DNA from: Annona cherimola
Lineage: Eukaryota > Streptophyta > Magnoliopsida > Magnoliales > Annonaceae
Direction: 5' to 3'
Assembly (NCBI GenBank): GCA_030490835.1
Contig: CM059972.1
Coordinates: 50,821,563-50,885,562 of the forward strand
DNA length: 64,000 nt
Shown: one piece after another, positions 32,718 to 45,029 of the stretch
How the letters are laid out: each line of letters opens with the position of its first letter
Position numbering within the stretch: position 1 is the stretch's first letter
Notes under the pieces: model-generated
Told to the model about the DNA's origin: nothing
The model's input: the letters and a program-made list of their open reading frames with translations, nothing else
The model's database searches: none
Made by a program: the position numbers and the translations under genes

Positions 32718-35700
32718 TTAATTTAATTCAATCATTCCCATTTCATTTCTAATTTTATAAAATGATTCCTTTGCTAATGGCTTGGTAAAAATGTCAGCAA
32801 CTTGTTCCTCAGTTTTCACATATTCCAAACAAATATCATGATTTTCAACATGTTCTCGAATAAAATGATGTCTTACATCTATATGCTTGGTTCTTGAATG
32901 CAATACAGGATTCTTTGTCAAACATATAACACTTGTGTTATCACATCTAATAGGAATATTGTAATAATCAATGACATAGTCTTTTAATTGTTGTTTCATC
33001 CAAAGTAGTTGGGCACAACAGCTTCCGGCGGCTATATATTCGGCTTCTGCAGTAGATAGAGCAACACTGGTTTGTTTTCTTGAATACCATGAAACCAACA
33101 TATTTCCAAGAAATTGACAGGTTCCACTAGTACTTTTTCTATCTACTTTGTAGCCGGCAAAATCCGCATCCGAATACCCGATTAAGTCAAATGTTGACCC
33201 CTTTGGATACATAGTCCAAGATTAGTAGTATTTATCAAATATTTAAAAATTCTCTTTACAGCCAATAAATGTGATTCTTTAGGGCATGCTTGGAATCTAG
33301 AACACATACAAACACTGAAAAATATATCTGGTCTAGAAGCAGTTAAATACAACAATGATCCTATCATACTTCTATAAAGCTTTTGATCGATACATTTACC
33401 GTTTTCGTCCGTGTCGATCTTGATTGTTGAACTCATTGGAGTATTTGTTCCTTTAGTAGTTTGCATTCCAAATTTCTTTATCATTTCTTTGACGTATTTG
33501 GACTGATTTAAGAATATTCCTTCGCTTTGTTGCTTGATTTGTAGTCCAAGGAAGAAATTTAGTTCTCCCATCATGCTCATTTCAAATTCGCTCTGCATGA
33601 TCTTAGAAAATTCTTAGCATAGAGTTTCATCAGTAGCACCAAATATTTATCATCTACATAGATTTGCACAATTAAGATGTTTTTACTTTTATATTTGATG
33701 AATAAAGTAGTGTCAACTTTCGCTCTTTGAAATTCATGATCAATCAAAAATCTATTTAGTCTTTCATACCAAGCTCTTGGGGCTTATTTTAGTCCATATA
33801 ATGCTTTGGTCAGCTTATAAACATATTTAGATTGATCATTTTCTTCAAATCCAGGGAGTTGTTCAACATATACTTCTTCATTCAAGTATCCATTCAAAAA
33901 TGCGCTTTTCACATCCATTTGAAACAATTTGAAATTCATGTGAGAAGCAAATGCTAGTAAGATGCGTATGGCTTCTAATCTAGCCACAGGTGCATATGAT
34001 TCTTCAAAATCAATCCCTTCTTCCTGGGAATACCCTTTGGCTACTAATCTAGCTTTGTTTCTAATTACAAGTCCGCTTTCGTCGAATTTGTTCCTAAATA
34101 TCCATTTGGTACCAATAATGGTATAACCATTTGGTCTAGGAACTAAATGCCATACATCATTCCTTTCAAATTGATTTAGCTCTTCTTGCATTGCAATAAC
34201 CCAGTTTTCATCATTAAGAGCTTGTTCAATAGTGGTTGGTTCAATTTTTGACACGAATGCATATTGTCCACAAATACTTTGCTTTGATCTCATAGTTTTT
34301 ACTCCTTCATAAATATTTCTAATGACTTGCTCAATTGGATGGGCATTTTTGAACTTTAAATCAATTGGAGGTTTGTAGGAATCATTACCTTCACTTACCT
34401 CTTCCTCCATGGAGTTTTCTGGCTTGAGGTCGGTTTCCTTTTGTTGTTCTTGTTGTTTTGCTTTTGTATCATCTGCGTCACTTAGTTCATCCTCCTTTCT
34501 CGGAGTTTGGTTAAATTCATCAAAAACAACATATATTGATTCTTCTATTGTTTGATTTCTTTTGTTGAAAATTCTATGTGCTTTGCTATTTGATGAATAA
34601 CCCAAGAAAATAGCTTCATCACTTTTGGCATCTAGTTTTCCCAAATTTATTTTTCCATTATTTAACACATAACAAATACATCCAAAAGTATGGAGATACG
34701 ATATGTTTGGTTTACTGCCTTTCCAAAGTTCATATGGGGTCTTTTTCAATATTGCTCTAATGGTAACTCCGTTTAATACATGATAAGCTGTACTTACAGC
34801 TTCACCCCAAAATCTCTTGGACAATTTACTCTCATTTAGCATGGTCCTAGCCATTTCTTGAATTGTCCGGTTTTTCCTTTCAACAACTCCATTTTGTTGA
34901 GGAGTTCTTGGTGCAGAAAATGTATGGTGAATTCCCTTTTCATTGCAAAATTCTATGAATCGACTATTTTCAAATTCACCACCATGGTCACTTCTAATGG
35001 AAATGATTGAACTTTGTTTTTCATTTTGCACCAAAGTTGAAAACGAGACAAACATTGAAAATGCTTCATCTTTGCTAGCTAAGAGTATAATCCAAGTAAA
35101 TCTAGAAAAGTCATCCACAATTACATACACATACTTTTTCCCACCAAGAGTTAAAATGTCTGATGGCCCATAAAGATCCATATGTAGCAATTCAAGTGGT
35201 CTAGTTGTTGAAATTTCCTGTGTGGTCGAAAATGACATTTTTGGTTGTTTATATAGTTGACAGGTTTTACAAATATTATCTTTGTCATATTTGAGCTTTG
35301 GTAATCCTTGTACCAAATTCTTTTTCCATAAAATTTTAATATTTGACATATTTATATGTCCAAGCCTTGTATGCCATTTCCATGGATTATTTTCTATGGC
35401 TATTAGACATTTTCCTTCTAGGTCATCAAGGCGAACCAAATATACATTTCCATGTCTTTTGCCACTAAATATTATGTGCTCGTCATCATCAATAACATTA
35501 CATATAGAGGATTCAAATACAACTTTATATCCTTTATCACATAGTTGACTAATACTCATTAGGTTGTGTTTGAGTCCTTCAACAAATAGAACATTTTCAA
35601 AACATGCATTTGAACTACCATAGATATTTCCTTTACCTTTTATTTTACCTTTTTTATTATTTCCGAAAGCTACCGTTCCTTCATTGCATGGGTTGATTTT

Positions 35701-35810
35701 GTGAAATAGTCCTTTTTCTCCTGTCATGTCTTGAGCAACCGCTATCCATAAACCATACGTTATTGGCCTTAGCTTTAAGACATACCTGCAAAAATTAATT
35801 TGAGTGGAGC
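32718..35810 (-). pseudogene. pol: Copia B pol, broken
   Basis: Protease motif MDSGCSRH is present near 35745 but followed by a frameshift; the long open frame from 35829 reads out of frame there. Integrase is preserved ([40 protein letters not shown]). RT runs to YGLK at 33784, where a stop replaces the Gln of KQAPRAWY. A deletion near 33650 removes part of the VDDIIFG region. Two more frames (33598-33182 and 33212-32718) hold the rest of RT and RNase H ([23 protein letters not shown]). It is clearly homologous to copia A pol throughout. Confidence 0.92.
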
Positions 35811-37631
35811 TCATCCTTTTGGTACCCATTTTATGGGTCCGTTTGGGTTAGTTATCCTTTGGAGTTTATGTTGATCTATCTTTGAAGCCATAAATCCAAT
35901 GCTTTTCGGCATCCAAACCAATTTTGCAACAAGGTTTTGAAGTTTTCTTAAATTACATTAATAGACCTTGTGTCCTAACTTGTTGCAAAAATTACAAGCT
36001 CCCGGAAGTCTAGAAATAGGGAGCCACTTGGTAATTCGTTCCTCAGTTGGTCTTTTGGTCCAAACTACTTGATTTATCTTAGGTTTAATATAAATAGATT
36101 TGGGGTTGTTTCTTGGAGCATTAGATTTCTTTTGTTCAAATGTATTATACACAAGTCCTTTCTTGCAAGTTTGTATTGTCATTTTTAAGAACATTTTCAC
36201 ATTTTCTCCTGGATTAGAGAACTTGGAAAGAGATTCATTTAATGATTCATTTTCATTTTTAAGTTTCTCTAACTCATTTTCCAAAGTATTCTTTTCATTT
36301 TTTAATTTATCTAATTTTTCAGCAAGTTTACCATTTACAATTATTACTGCACCACATTGTCTTTTCTTTATTGTAAACTTGTTTCCTAATTTCTTTATTT
36401 CTTCATATAATGAATCATAGGCTTGTTGAAGTTCTTCTAACTCAGCACATTTAAGGCATTCATTTGTAGAAAAATTTGAAAAAGATTTCTATTTGGAGAT
36501 TACCTCTTGACTACTTGTGCAGTCCATTGAAGTAGCTTGATCCTCCAAGATTTCCGTGACTGCAAAGCATATGTTGGTATTTGCTATGCAGCAAATTCTT
36601 GCACAATCCGCTTCGCATTCTTCACTTGAGGAGCTATTTGTTATAGATTCTTCTTCATTCACGTACAAGCCTCTTCCTTTGTTTCTTTGAAACCTTTTGT
36701 TGTCGCCTCGATCTTTTCTTTGCTCCTTTGCCTTATTTTCTTCGGGCGTTGGGCATTGGGCTTGCATGTGTCCCGAACCGCCACATCAGTAACATTTCGT
36801 TGTTTCTTTCTCTTTCTCTTTGGAATTTCTTTCTTTAAAGTTTCTGAAATTTCTGCCTCTCCTCACAAATTTTCTGAATCGTTTTATGAGTAAGGCAATT
36901 TCATCGTCATTTTGAGAAGATGAGGTGTTGTCGTCCGAGTCTTGTACGGCTCTCAAGGCAATGGCTCTTTTGCCTTTGTGGTGATCTTCGTTTCTTTTCT
37001 TGATCAGCTCATGTGACATTAAGGAGCTAATAAGATTTTCCAACTTCAACGTGTTAAGATCCTTGGCTTCTTCTATTGCCGTGATTTTTGGAGTCCATGA
37101 TTCAGGTAATGCCCTTATAATCTTCATGACCTGCTCAGATTCAGAAATTGCTTTTCCTAGCCCTTTCAAGGCATTAGTAATCTTGGAAAATCTAGCAAAT
37201 ATTTCAGAAATATTTTCAATTTCTAACATCCTAAAATTTTCCAATTCTCCAATCAAAATGTTTCTCCTCGTCCCTTGGACTTGAGAGGTTCCTTCATAGA
37301 TAGAAGTTAGTGTATCCCATATTTCTTTGGCAGTTAAACAAGAGGATACTCTATCATATTCGGAGGCCGTAAGAGCACAAAATAATGAATTCATAGCCTT
37401 GGCATTGCTCTTTACAATTTTCACTTCCTCATCGTTCCATTTGGAAGCTCTTTCATCAATAGGCAAAGTCACATCGTCTTGGATTGCAATCCAAGAGTCC
37501 ATATCTGTAGCCATGATGAGTTGTTTGATACGTAGCTTCCAATATCCAAAATTGTTCCCATCAAACAATGGTGGCCTAGTAAATGATTGGCCTTCGGCAA
37601 ATGCGGGAACGGAAGTCGATTGGGATGCCAT
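35811..37631 (-). pseudogene. gag: Copia B gag, broken
   Basis: ATG at 37631 (MASQSTSVPAFAEGQSF). Core domain DSWIAIQDDVTLP and LTAKEIWDTLTSIYEG is intact to 36786, where a TGA replaces Arg in the first zinc knuckle (CY-CGGSGHMQAQC). The coiled-coil part (ELEELQQAYDSLYEEIKK, NEKNTLENELEKLKNENESL) follows after one more stop near 36488. The second knuckle (CNFCNKLGHKVY) is cut by a stop. The end GPIKWVPKG and the TGA at 35811 match A and F. It groups with F rather than with A and E. Confidence 0.88.
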
Positions 37632-37665
37632 GTCAATAGATCTCTTTGGTTTAACTCAAAGACCT

Positions 37666-37677
37666 GCTTTGATACCA
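37666..37677 (-). other. Primer-binding site of copia B
   Basis: TGGTATCAAAGC on the element strand, one mismatch from the initiator tRNA-Met complement. Confidence 0.85.
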
Positions 37678-37679
37678 CT

Positions 37680-39249
37680 TGTTGGTCCCGAGTTAATGAC
37701 AATTACCCAAGAGGGGAGGGGTGAATTGGGTATTATGAAAATTTAAAACTTAAATAGAAACTTTTACCCCGGATTAATATAGTTCCCTTTATGAAGAAAC
37801 AAAATGGTATGCAATATAATGTAGAGAGCAGAAATAGAAATCAACACACAAGATTTTATAGTGGTTCGGGCAACCTCCCTACTCCACTCTTCCAAGCTCA
37901 CACCTCTTGTGACTTGGGATCCACTATGTATTCCACGAATACAACTAGAGTCGCTACTCTCTTCTAGATTCTAGCTCTAGAAGGCATATACAACCAGAGC
38001 CTCTGCTCTCTTTTAGATTCAAGCTCTATGGGGCATATACAATCAACACAAGTAGGTGATGAGTTACACTCCAATCGCAACTCTACTTGCAATGTCTTGG
38101 TTTCAATCACCAAACTTAAACCAAGCACTAAAACAATCAATAGTGTAAGAATAAAGAAGATCTACACTTTACTGAGTTGTGTAGCAAGTTTCAGCTTGAG
38201 GAAGAATCTGTAGGAGCAACCGATTGTGTTTCGTTGAAGCAAATCGCAACTTTGAAGCTTGTTCTTTCTTCTAAAGTGTATAGGTCACTCAAATTTAGAG
38301 AAAAGCAAATAAGGACTCTTGCTTGCACTTCTTTCCTCTCTTTAGACTCTATCTTGTGTATATCCACGTTTGCTTGAGTGTCTATATATAGAGGAGGGAA
38401 GATTTTGAACGTTATAGAAGTGGTTGGCGCACAATAAATGTTCCAACGTTCAAAAATTCGAACGTTACTTTCCCAAGTCGCAGGTTGAGTCGACTTCGTC
38501 TGCGACTTCGCCCAAGTCGCATGCTGGAGTCGACTTCGTGTGCGACTTCGGCAGCTCTTCAGTTTCCAAGTCTGAGTTCTGGGTCGACTTAGTTTCAGAC
38601 TTGGCCTCAAGTCGATCTTGGAGTCGACTTGGGATGCGACTTGACCAATTTTTGTGCCAAAACAGTTTGATCCTTGTTGATTCACCTCTTGTTTTCTTAG
38701 CTACTTTCCTTCAATAATAGAAACATTATTTTCATTCTGGATTGGCTTCAAATCTTGCAAACCTTGTGATTCTTAGAGAACTTGAAAAGTTGTATGGTCA
38801 AATCTTCTTTGATTTGGAATGAATTCATGTACCTTGCTTGCTTTAAAAATATATTAGTCTTCATATCTTGAGTTGTCTTCATCTTGAAATGAGCTTGAAC
38901 TTTTAACTTGGACTTGAGAAACTCAAGTCGATCATGGGGTCGACTTCGTTTGCGACTTCGCCCAAGTCGCATGTTGGAGTCGACTTTGACTGCGACTTCA
39001 GCTGTTCACCTTCTAAATTCAAATCTGTCCATCAGGTACATGTTGAAGTCGAATGTGGAGTCGACTTCGAGATCGACTTCACCCTAAGTCGAAGTCCGAG
39101 TCGACTTGGGAATCGACTTGGCTGATTTTCATTCCTTAAGACGTTCATCACACTCATTAGTAATCAATTTATACTCAAATTTGAATTTGTTAATCATCAA
39201 AACTTATGCTTTGGTCAATTTTGTTTTGTTTTAACTATTGTTTCCAACA
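37680..39249 (-). repeat. 5' LTR of copia B (1570 bp)
   Basis: Same length as its partner. TATA box lies at about 38381-38390. Palindromic repeat blocks lie at 38474-38642 and 38928-39121. Confidence 0.95.
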
Positions 39250-40130
39250 ATCATTAGATACTCGCTGGTTGAAAATTCTAAAGAATAATGCCACCCATTC
39301 TCTGGCCATGAATTTCTCTTTCTTAGTCATCTGATATAGCTCATCAACAAGATCCATAACCTTTAGAGCTATCTTGTTCTTGTTAAAAATGGAATTCGGA
39401 GGAGTGCACTCATCAAAAGGAGCTCCACATGCAGGAAGGCCTCATATTCCCTTCAGGTCCCACAAAGTAACTCTCATCTCTCCAAATGGGATATAAAGGA
39501 GTTGGTTGCTGACGACCAGAAGCTAACAAAGGCCTTGATAATATTATTCTTTTTTCGAAAGCCCTCACCCGTGGTTAAGATCGTATTTTTTATACCAGCA
39601 GCCATGAGAACCTCCTCATGATGGAAAACTCGATGTTGTCCCCATTGGTTGAAACCTGGGATATTACCTAAGCAACCACGATAGACATTCATGCCCACCG
39701 TACATTTAAAGGAATAGTCTTCTAGTTCCTTTTGGAACCAGTGAGGCATCTCCACTATAAAATTATGGGGATTACCTAGTGCTCTAGTCGGGAGAACAAA
39801 GTAACCTGTAAAGGTCTTATGGGTGTCGGTTGTAGCAATACCCTTCCCGAAAATATAACCCTCTTGCTGGTTTGAGCGTTGAACAAAAATCCTCTTTGGG
39901 ATCACGTAAATCCGAGCGGAATGACCAACAATATCTTCCATGTGGTGATAGTGCATAGGGCTAATGTGAGAAGGCCCCTATGAATATTGAATGTTCACGG
40001 CTGCCAAGGGAGGATACCATCCAAAATAAGGAGCACAGCCTCCACAAGGGTGGCCAAAGAAGAGATCATACTTTTTGCCACTTTGCAGATTTTTCTTCTT
40101 TGGAACTCATTGCCTCTTCTTAGATGTCAT
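39250..40130 (-). pseudogene. PMD pseudogene, N-terminal part
   Basis: The minus strand starts at ATG 40130 (MTSKKRQ, then a stop). It encodes KKYDLFFGHPCGGCAPYFGWYPPLAA, and MHYHHMEDIVGHSARIYVIPKRIFVQR in an open frame of 160 codons (39956-39474). After a break it reads FGEMRVTLWDL and GLPACGAPFDECTPPN (about 39480-39390). GEMxVTLxDLxxxGGLP is the best known N-terminal PMD motif. The order of the three pieces (39.3-40.1, then 28.5-28.7, then 18.7-20.2 kb) matches the order of PMD motifs. The upstream junction with element E (40131 to about 40190) is unclear. Confidence 0.75.
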
Positions 40131-40189
40131 TCCGTCCTTGAAAAAAATTTTCTAAACAACTTCTTTCTTTTTGATGTAGATTTCTACCT

Positions 40190-41989
40190 TTTCTGCTTTC
40201 TCTTTGCTCAAATGTGGAGTATTCAAGACCCCTTCTATTGGTTTGAGAGGTCATGTTTAGAAATATTTTTACACTTTCTCCTGGATTAGAGAACTTAGCT
40301 AATGATTCATTTAAGGATTCATTTTCCTTTTTCAGTTTTTTCACTTCTTTCAATAGTAGTTCATTTTCTTCTTTCAGTTTTGATGTACTTTCAGCTAGTT
40401 TTCCATTTACAACAATGATGGAATTGCATTGTTGTCTCTTTAATGATAACTTATTTCCTAGTTTTTTGATTTTCTCATATAATGAATCATATGAATGTTG
40501 TAATTCCTTTAATTCAGCACATTTGAAACATTCTTGAATAGAAGAATAAGTAGATTGAGAATGACAAAATTCGAAAGTTACCTCTTCATTACTTGTGCAT
40601 TTTGTTGAGGTGGTTTGCTCTTCCAAAACTTCTTCATGTTCAATCCGAGCCATGCAGCAAATTCTTGCACAATTTGCTGCTTCAAAATCATCGGTTGAGG
40701 AGCTACTTGTTGATGACGTTTCTTCATTCACGTACATTCCTCTTCCCTTAGGCTTTTGGAATCTCCGGCTTTCATATCTTTCCTTCCTTTCTTGATGATC
40801 CTTTGATCTTTCTTCCGGTGTAGGACATTGAGCTTGCATATGTCCCAAACCGCCGTATCTATAGCACTTTGTAATCTCCTTCTTCTTCTCTTTTCGTGGT
40901 CTTTCTTTGAAATCTTTGAAGTTCTTTTCTTTTCTCACAAACTTTCAAAATTTGTGAGTAAGTAGAGCAATGTCTTCATCATCGTTGTAGGATGAAGAAG
41001 TGGACTCATCCGAGTTATGGGTGACCTTTAGTGCAATTGCTTTCTTTCCTTTGTGTTGATCTTCATTTGTTTTCTTGATTAGCTCATGTGACATCAACGA
41101 GCTAATAAGATCTTCTAGCTTCAATGTGTTTAGGTCCTTAGCTTCTTCTATTGCAGTAATTTTTTAAGTTCATGATTCGGGTAGCGCCCTTAGAATCTTC
41201 ATGACCTGCTCCGATTCAGAAATTACTTTTCCAAGTCCTTTCAAGGCATTAGTAATTTTAGAGAATCTAGCAAACATTTCAGAAATATTTTCTGTTTCTA
41301 ACATTCTAAAGCTTTCCAATTCTCCAATCAAAATATTTGTCCTTGTCCATTGGACTTGAGAAGTTCCTTCATAGATAGATGTTAATGTATCCCATATCTC
41401 TTTTGCAGTTAAACAAGAGGATACTCGATCATATTCGGAAGCGGTAAGAGCACAAAACAGTGAGTTCATAGCTTTAATGTTGCTCTTAACAGTTTTTACT
41501 TCCTCATCGGTCCATTTGGAAGCTCTTTCATCAATAGGCAAGTTTACACCATCTAGGATTGCAATCCAAGAGTCCATATCTGAAGTCATGATGAGTTGTT
41601 TCATACGTAGATTCCAATAGCCGAAGGGTGTGTTTGACAATCCACAAAAAATGTCAAGTTAAAACTTTTCAATCTAAAACTTTTCACTCTCCATAACTAT
41701 CATTTTTTTAATCATTTTTTTCACATTTTCCTATACAACTACCCTACTTTTCAATCATTTCTGCACAACTATCCACACAACTAACCTATCTATTTTAACT
41801 TTATCCTCTTTACTACTCATCATTACCCCTATTATATCACATCATTTGACAACTTTTACTCTCTAAAACTTTTCATCAAAAGTTTTATTCATTACCAAAC
41901 ACGCCGAAATTGTTCCCATCAAACAATGATGACCTAGTAAAAGATTGGCCTTCGGCAAATGGGGGAACGAAAGTCGATTGGGATGGAAT
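40190..41989 (-). pseudogene. gag: Element E gag, broken and interrupted by a MITE-like insert
   Basis: The start codon has become ATT (41989); the following residues (PSQSTFVPPFAEGQSF) match gag of A, B and F. The core continues across the insert (41626-41902) as YWNLRMKQLI and DSWIAILDGVNLP, reaching LPES at about 41170, where the frame is lost. The knuckle is CYRYGGLGHMQAQC, in which the second Cys is Tyr, so zinc binding is lost. The coiled-coil part (ELKELQHSYDSLYEKIKK) runs to about 40200. It is most like copia A gag. Confidence 0.88.
41626..41902. mobile_element. MITE-like insertion (about 277 bp) in element E gag
   Basis: It interrupts a codon run that is continuous in the other gag copies. 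Ends are GGGTGTGTTTGAC and TACCAAACAC, inverted over GTGTTTG. GCCGAA is repeated on both sides (41620-41625 and 41903-41908). Both subterminal regions repeat AAAACTTTT in opposite orientations. No coding capacity. The superfamily is not decided: the ends resemble hAT- or Harbinger-type MITEs, but the direct repeat length fits neither cleanly. Confidence 0.75.
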
Positions 41990-42023
41990 ATTAAAATATC
42001 TCTTTGGTAAAACTCAAAGACCT

Positions 42024-42035
42024 GCTCTGATACCA
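42024..42035 (-). other. Primer-binding site of element E
   Basis: Perfect TGGTATCAGAGC on the element strand, two bases from the LTR. Confidence 0.88.
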
Positions 42036-42037
42036 CT

Positions 42038-43728
42038 TGTTGGTCCCGAGTTAGTGACAATTACCCAAGAGGGGAGGGGTGAATTGGGTATTTAAAAAAT
42101 TTAAACTTAAACAGAAACTTTACCTCGGATTAATATAGTCCCCCTTTATGAAGAAACAAATGGAAAGCAATATAGAGCAGAGAGCATAAATAAATATCAA
42201 CAAACAAGATTTTATAGTGGTTCAGGCAACCTTCCCTACTCCACTCTTCCAAGCTCACACCTCTTGTGACTTGGGTTCCACTATGTATTTCACAAATACA
42301 ACTATAGTCACTGCTCTCTTCTAGATTCCAGCTCTAGGTGGCATCAATAATTCACAGCACAAGTAGGTGACAAGTTCCACTCCAATCACACACTACTTTG
42401 CTTACACTTGATCTTAGTTACCCAAACTAAATCAAGTTCAATGTAATAAGAAATAACAAAAGAAAATTTCTACACGTTACTGTTGTGTAGAGGCAGATTT
42501 GGGCAGAGAAGAACTTGTAACGTACGCTTAATGATTTAGCAAGAAGCTCTTGGCAGTTTGAAAACAAGGTTCTTCTTTTAAATGTTGGCTTGATCACTTA
42601 AAGCTCTTTGAGATGGGAGTTATGCTCATTCAATGAATTCTCAGCTACCCTCCTCGTTCATATTGAATGCCTTATATAATTTGTGAGGGAATCCGAACGT
42701 TTGGAAGTAGGTGGCGCGCATTTAATGCGCCAACGTTCGAAAAAATTTCGACCGTTGCGACCCAAGTCGCAGGTGGAGTCGACTTCAGGTGCGACTTCAC
42801 CCAAGTCGCAGATGGAGTCGACTTCAGGTGCGACTTCGGCTTTCCGCAACTTATTCAAGTTCCAGTCTGGGTCGACTTGGTCCTCGACTTGACCCAAGTC
42901 GCAGGTGAAGTTGACTTTGGGTGCGACTTCACTTCCTCAGCTTGCTAGTTGAACTTGAAATCCTTTGAATGCCTTGCTTGCTTGAATTTCTTCATGTCTA
43001 GTTGTTCTTCCTTTGATTATATCTTTTGCAACTCAGTATAATCATCCTAGCTTGATGTCCTTTTAGCTTCGTGACTTGCAAACTATGAATCCTTGTAATC
43101 TTGAATACTTGAATCTTAGAACGCCTAATGATGTCCAAATGTGTGTTCATAATCCAACATGATGAATTCATCCAACCCTTCTTGCTTTGATCTTCATTTA
43201 AGTGTTTGAGTCGTCTTGGCCTTCATCTTCACTTGAATCTATCATTGAGTCATCTTGATTTGCAAGTTTCGCACTGGAGTCGAAGCTGGAGTCGACTTAG
43301 TCTGCGACTTCACCCAAGTCACATGTGGAGTCGACTTGGGATGCGACTTCGGCAGCTCTCGTTCTTGATTTCAACTCTGGACAGAAATGACGAGTCGAAG
43401 TCGATGCTGGAGTTGACTTGGTCTGCGACTTCACCCAAGTCGCAAGCAGAGTCGACTTGGGATGCGACTTCGGCAACTCTCATTCTCGATTTCAACTTTG
43501 GAAGGAAATGACATTTTGAAGTCGCTGCTGGAGTCGACTTGGGGATCGACTTGGCTTAAGTCGATGCCTAAGTCAACTTGGAATTCGACTTGACTTGCCA
43601 TGCTTCATTCTCTTCATTTTTATAACCTTTAATCATCTCCACACACATGTTAGTAATCAAAACTTACTCAAATTGATTTGTTAATCATCAAAACATAAAC
43701 TTGGCTTATTTTCCACATGTTTCCAACA
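42038..43728 (-). repeat. 5' LTR of element E (1691 bp)
   Basis: TGTTGGTCC to TTCCAACA. TATA-like ATTATATAAG lies at 42671-42680. GTCGAC repeat blocks lie at 42762-42932 and 43275-43592; in the first the unit is clearly 39 bp long. Closest relative in the window is the right LTR of copia A. Confidence 0.93.
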
Positions 43729-44418
43729 AAGCAAATGTGGAAACACACAAGAGAGAGCTGAAAAAGAGGAAAGAAGTGTTTCTAAGACTTATATTCCACT
43801 TTCTTCTACATTTGAGTGATCTATACACTTTCAAAGGAAGAACAATCTTCAACGTTGTTGTTTGCCTCAACGCAGATCGATTGGTTGCTTCTACAAATTC
43901 TTCCTCGAGCTGAAACTTGCTACACAAATCTGTAAAGTGTAGAATTCTTTCATTTTATCTTGTTATTTAGTTTTTGGTGCTTGGTTTGAGTTTAGTGTTT
44001 CAAATCAAGTTATAGCAAAGTAGGGTTGTGATTGGAGTGAAAATCGTCACCTACTTGTGCTGCTTGTTGTATAAGCCCCCTTGAGCTAGAATCTAGAAGA
44101 GAGCGGAGGCTTTGGTTGTATATGCCCCCTAGAGCTAGAAGAGAGCGGAGACTCTAGTTGTATTCGCAGAATACATAGTGGAACCCAAGTCACAAGGGGT
44201 ATGAGCTTGGAAGAGTAGAGTAGGGAAGGTTGCCCGAACCACTATAAACCTTGTCTATTATTTTTCATTTCCGATTTCATTATGTTATTGCTTTCCATTT
44301 GTCTTATTAAAGGGGATTAAATTAAATCAGGGTAAAGTTTCTGATTTAAGTTTAATTTTTTTAAATACCCAATTCACCCCTCCCCTCTTGGGTAATTGTC
44401 ATCAACTCGGGACCAACA
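43729..44418 (+). repeat. 5' LTR of element F, 3' portion
   Basis: It aligns to the inner 690 bp of the copia B LTR (from AAGCAAACGTGG onward) and ends CGGGACCAACA. The missing part includes the TATA box and palindromic repeats. Confidence 0.88.
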
Positions 44419-44420
44419 AG

Positions 44421-44432
44421 TGCTATCAGAGC
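44421..44432 (+). other. Primer-binding site of element F
   Basis: TGCTATCAGAGC, one mismatch from the tRNA-iMet complement. Confidence 0.8.
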
Positions 44433-44466
44433 AAGTCTTTGAGTTTTACCAAAGAGATCTTTTGAT

Positions 44467-45029
44467 ATGACATCTCAATCCACTTCCGTTCCCGCATTTG
44501 CCGAAGGCCAATCTTTTACTAGGCCACCATTGTATGATGGGAATAATTTTGGCTATTGGAAGCTACGTATGAAACAACTCATCATGGCTACAGATATGGA
44601 CTCTTGGATTGCAATCCAAAACGGTGTGACCTTGCCTACAGATGAAAGAGCTTCCAAATGGACCGATGAGGAAGTGAAAATTGTTAAGAGCAACGCTAAG
44701 GCTATGAATTCATTATTTTGTGCTCTTACTGCCTCTGAATATGATAGAGTATCCTCTTGTTTGACTGCCAAAGATATATGGGATACATTAACATCTATCT
44801 ATGAAGGAACTTCTCAAGTTCAAGGTATAAGGAAAAATATTTTGATTGGAGAATTGGAAAGCTTTAAAATGCTAGAAATAGAAAATATTTCTGAAATATT
44901 TGCTAGATTCTCTAAAATTACTAATGCCTTGAAAGGACTTGGAAAAGCTATCTCAGAATCTGAGCAGATCATGAAGATTCTAAGAGCCCTACCGGAATCG
45001 TGGACTCCAAAGATCACTGCAATAGAAGA
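44467..45029 (+). pseudogene. gag: Element F gag, N-terminal part
   Basis: MTSQSTSVPAFAEGQSF to ITAIEDV, open for 188 codons until element G enters. It holds the gag core (DSWIAIQNGVTLP, LTAKDIWDTLTSIYEG, NILIGELESF). The rest of gag resumes at 59643, with GAAGA duplicated on both sides of G. Confidence 0.92.

Larger units (their letters stand above)
28749..39249 (-). mobile_element. Copia B: complete SIRE-type Ty1-copia element (10501 bp)
   Basis: Both LTRs are 1570 bp, start TGTTGG and end CCAACA, with direct repeats ATCAT at 28744-28748 and 39250-39254. On the minus strand it carries a primer-binding site, gag, pol, spacer with GTCGAC repeats, accessory ORF and polypurine tract. By eye the LTRs differ at about 44 positions (near 2.8 percent), many C/T or G/A, so it is clearly older than G. 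All ORFs are broken. Confidence 0.96.
40131..43728 (-). mobile_element. Element E: truncated SIRE-type copia (gag and 5' LTR only)
   Basis: Minus strand. A complete LTR (42038-43728), primer-binding site and most of gag are present; pol and the 3' LTR are absent. Similarity to copia A stops at about 40190. It inserted into the 5' LTR of F; AAGCA (43729-43733) would be its right target-site copy, but the left one is lost. A MITE-like insert sits in gag. Confidence 0.88.
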
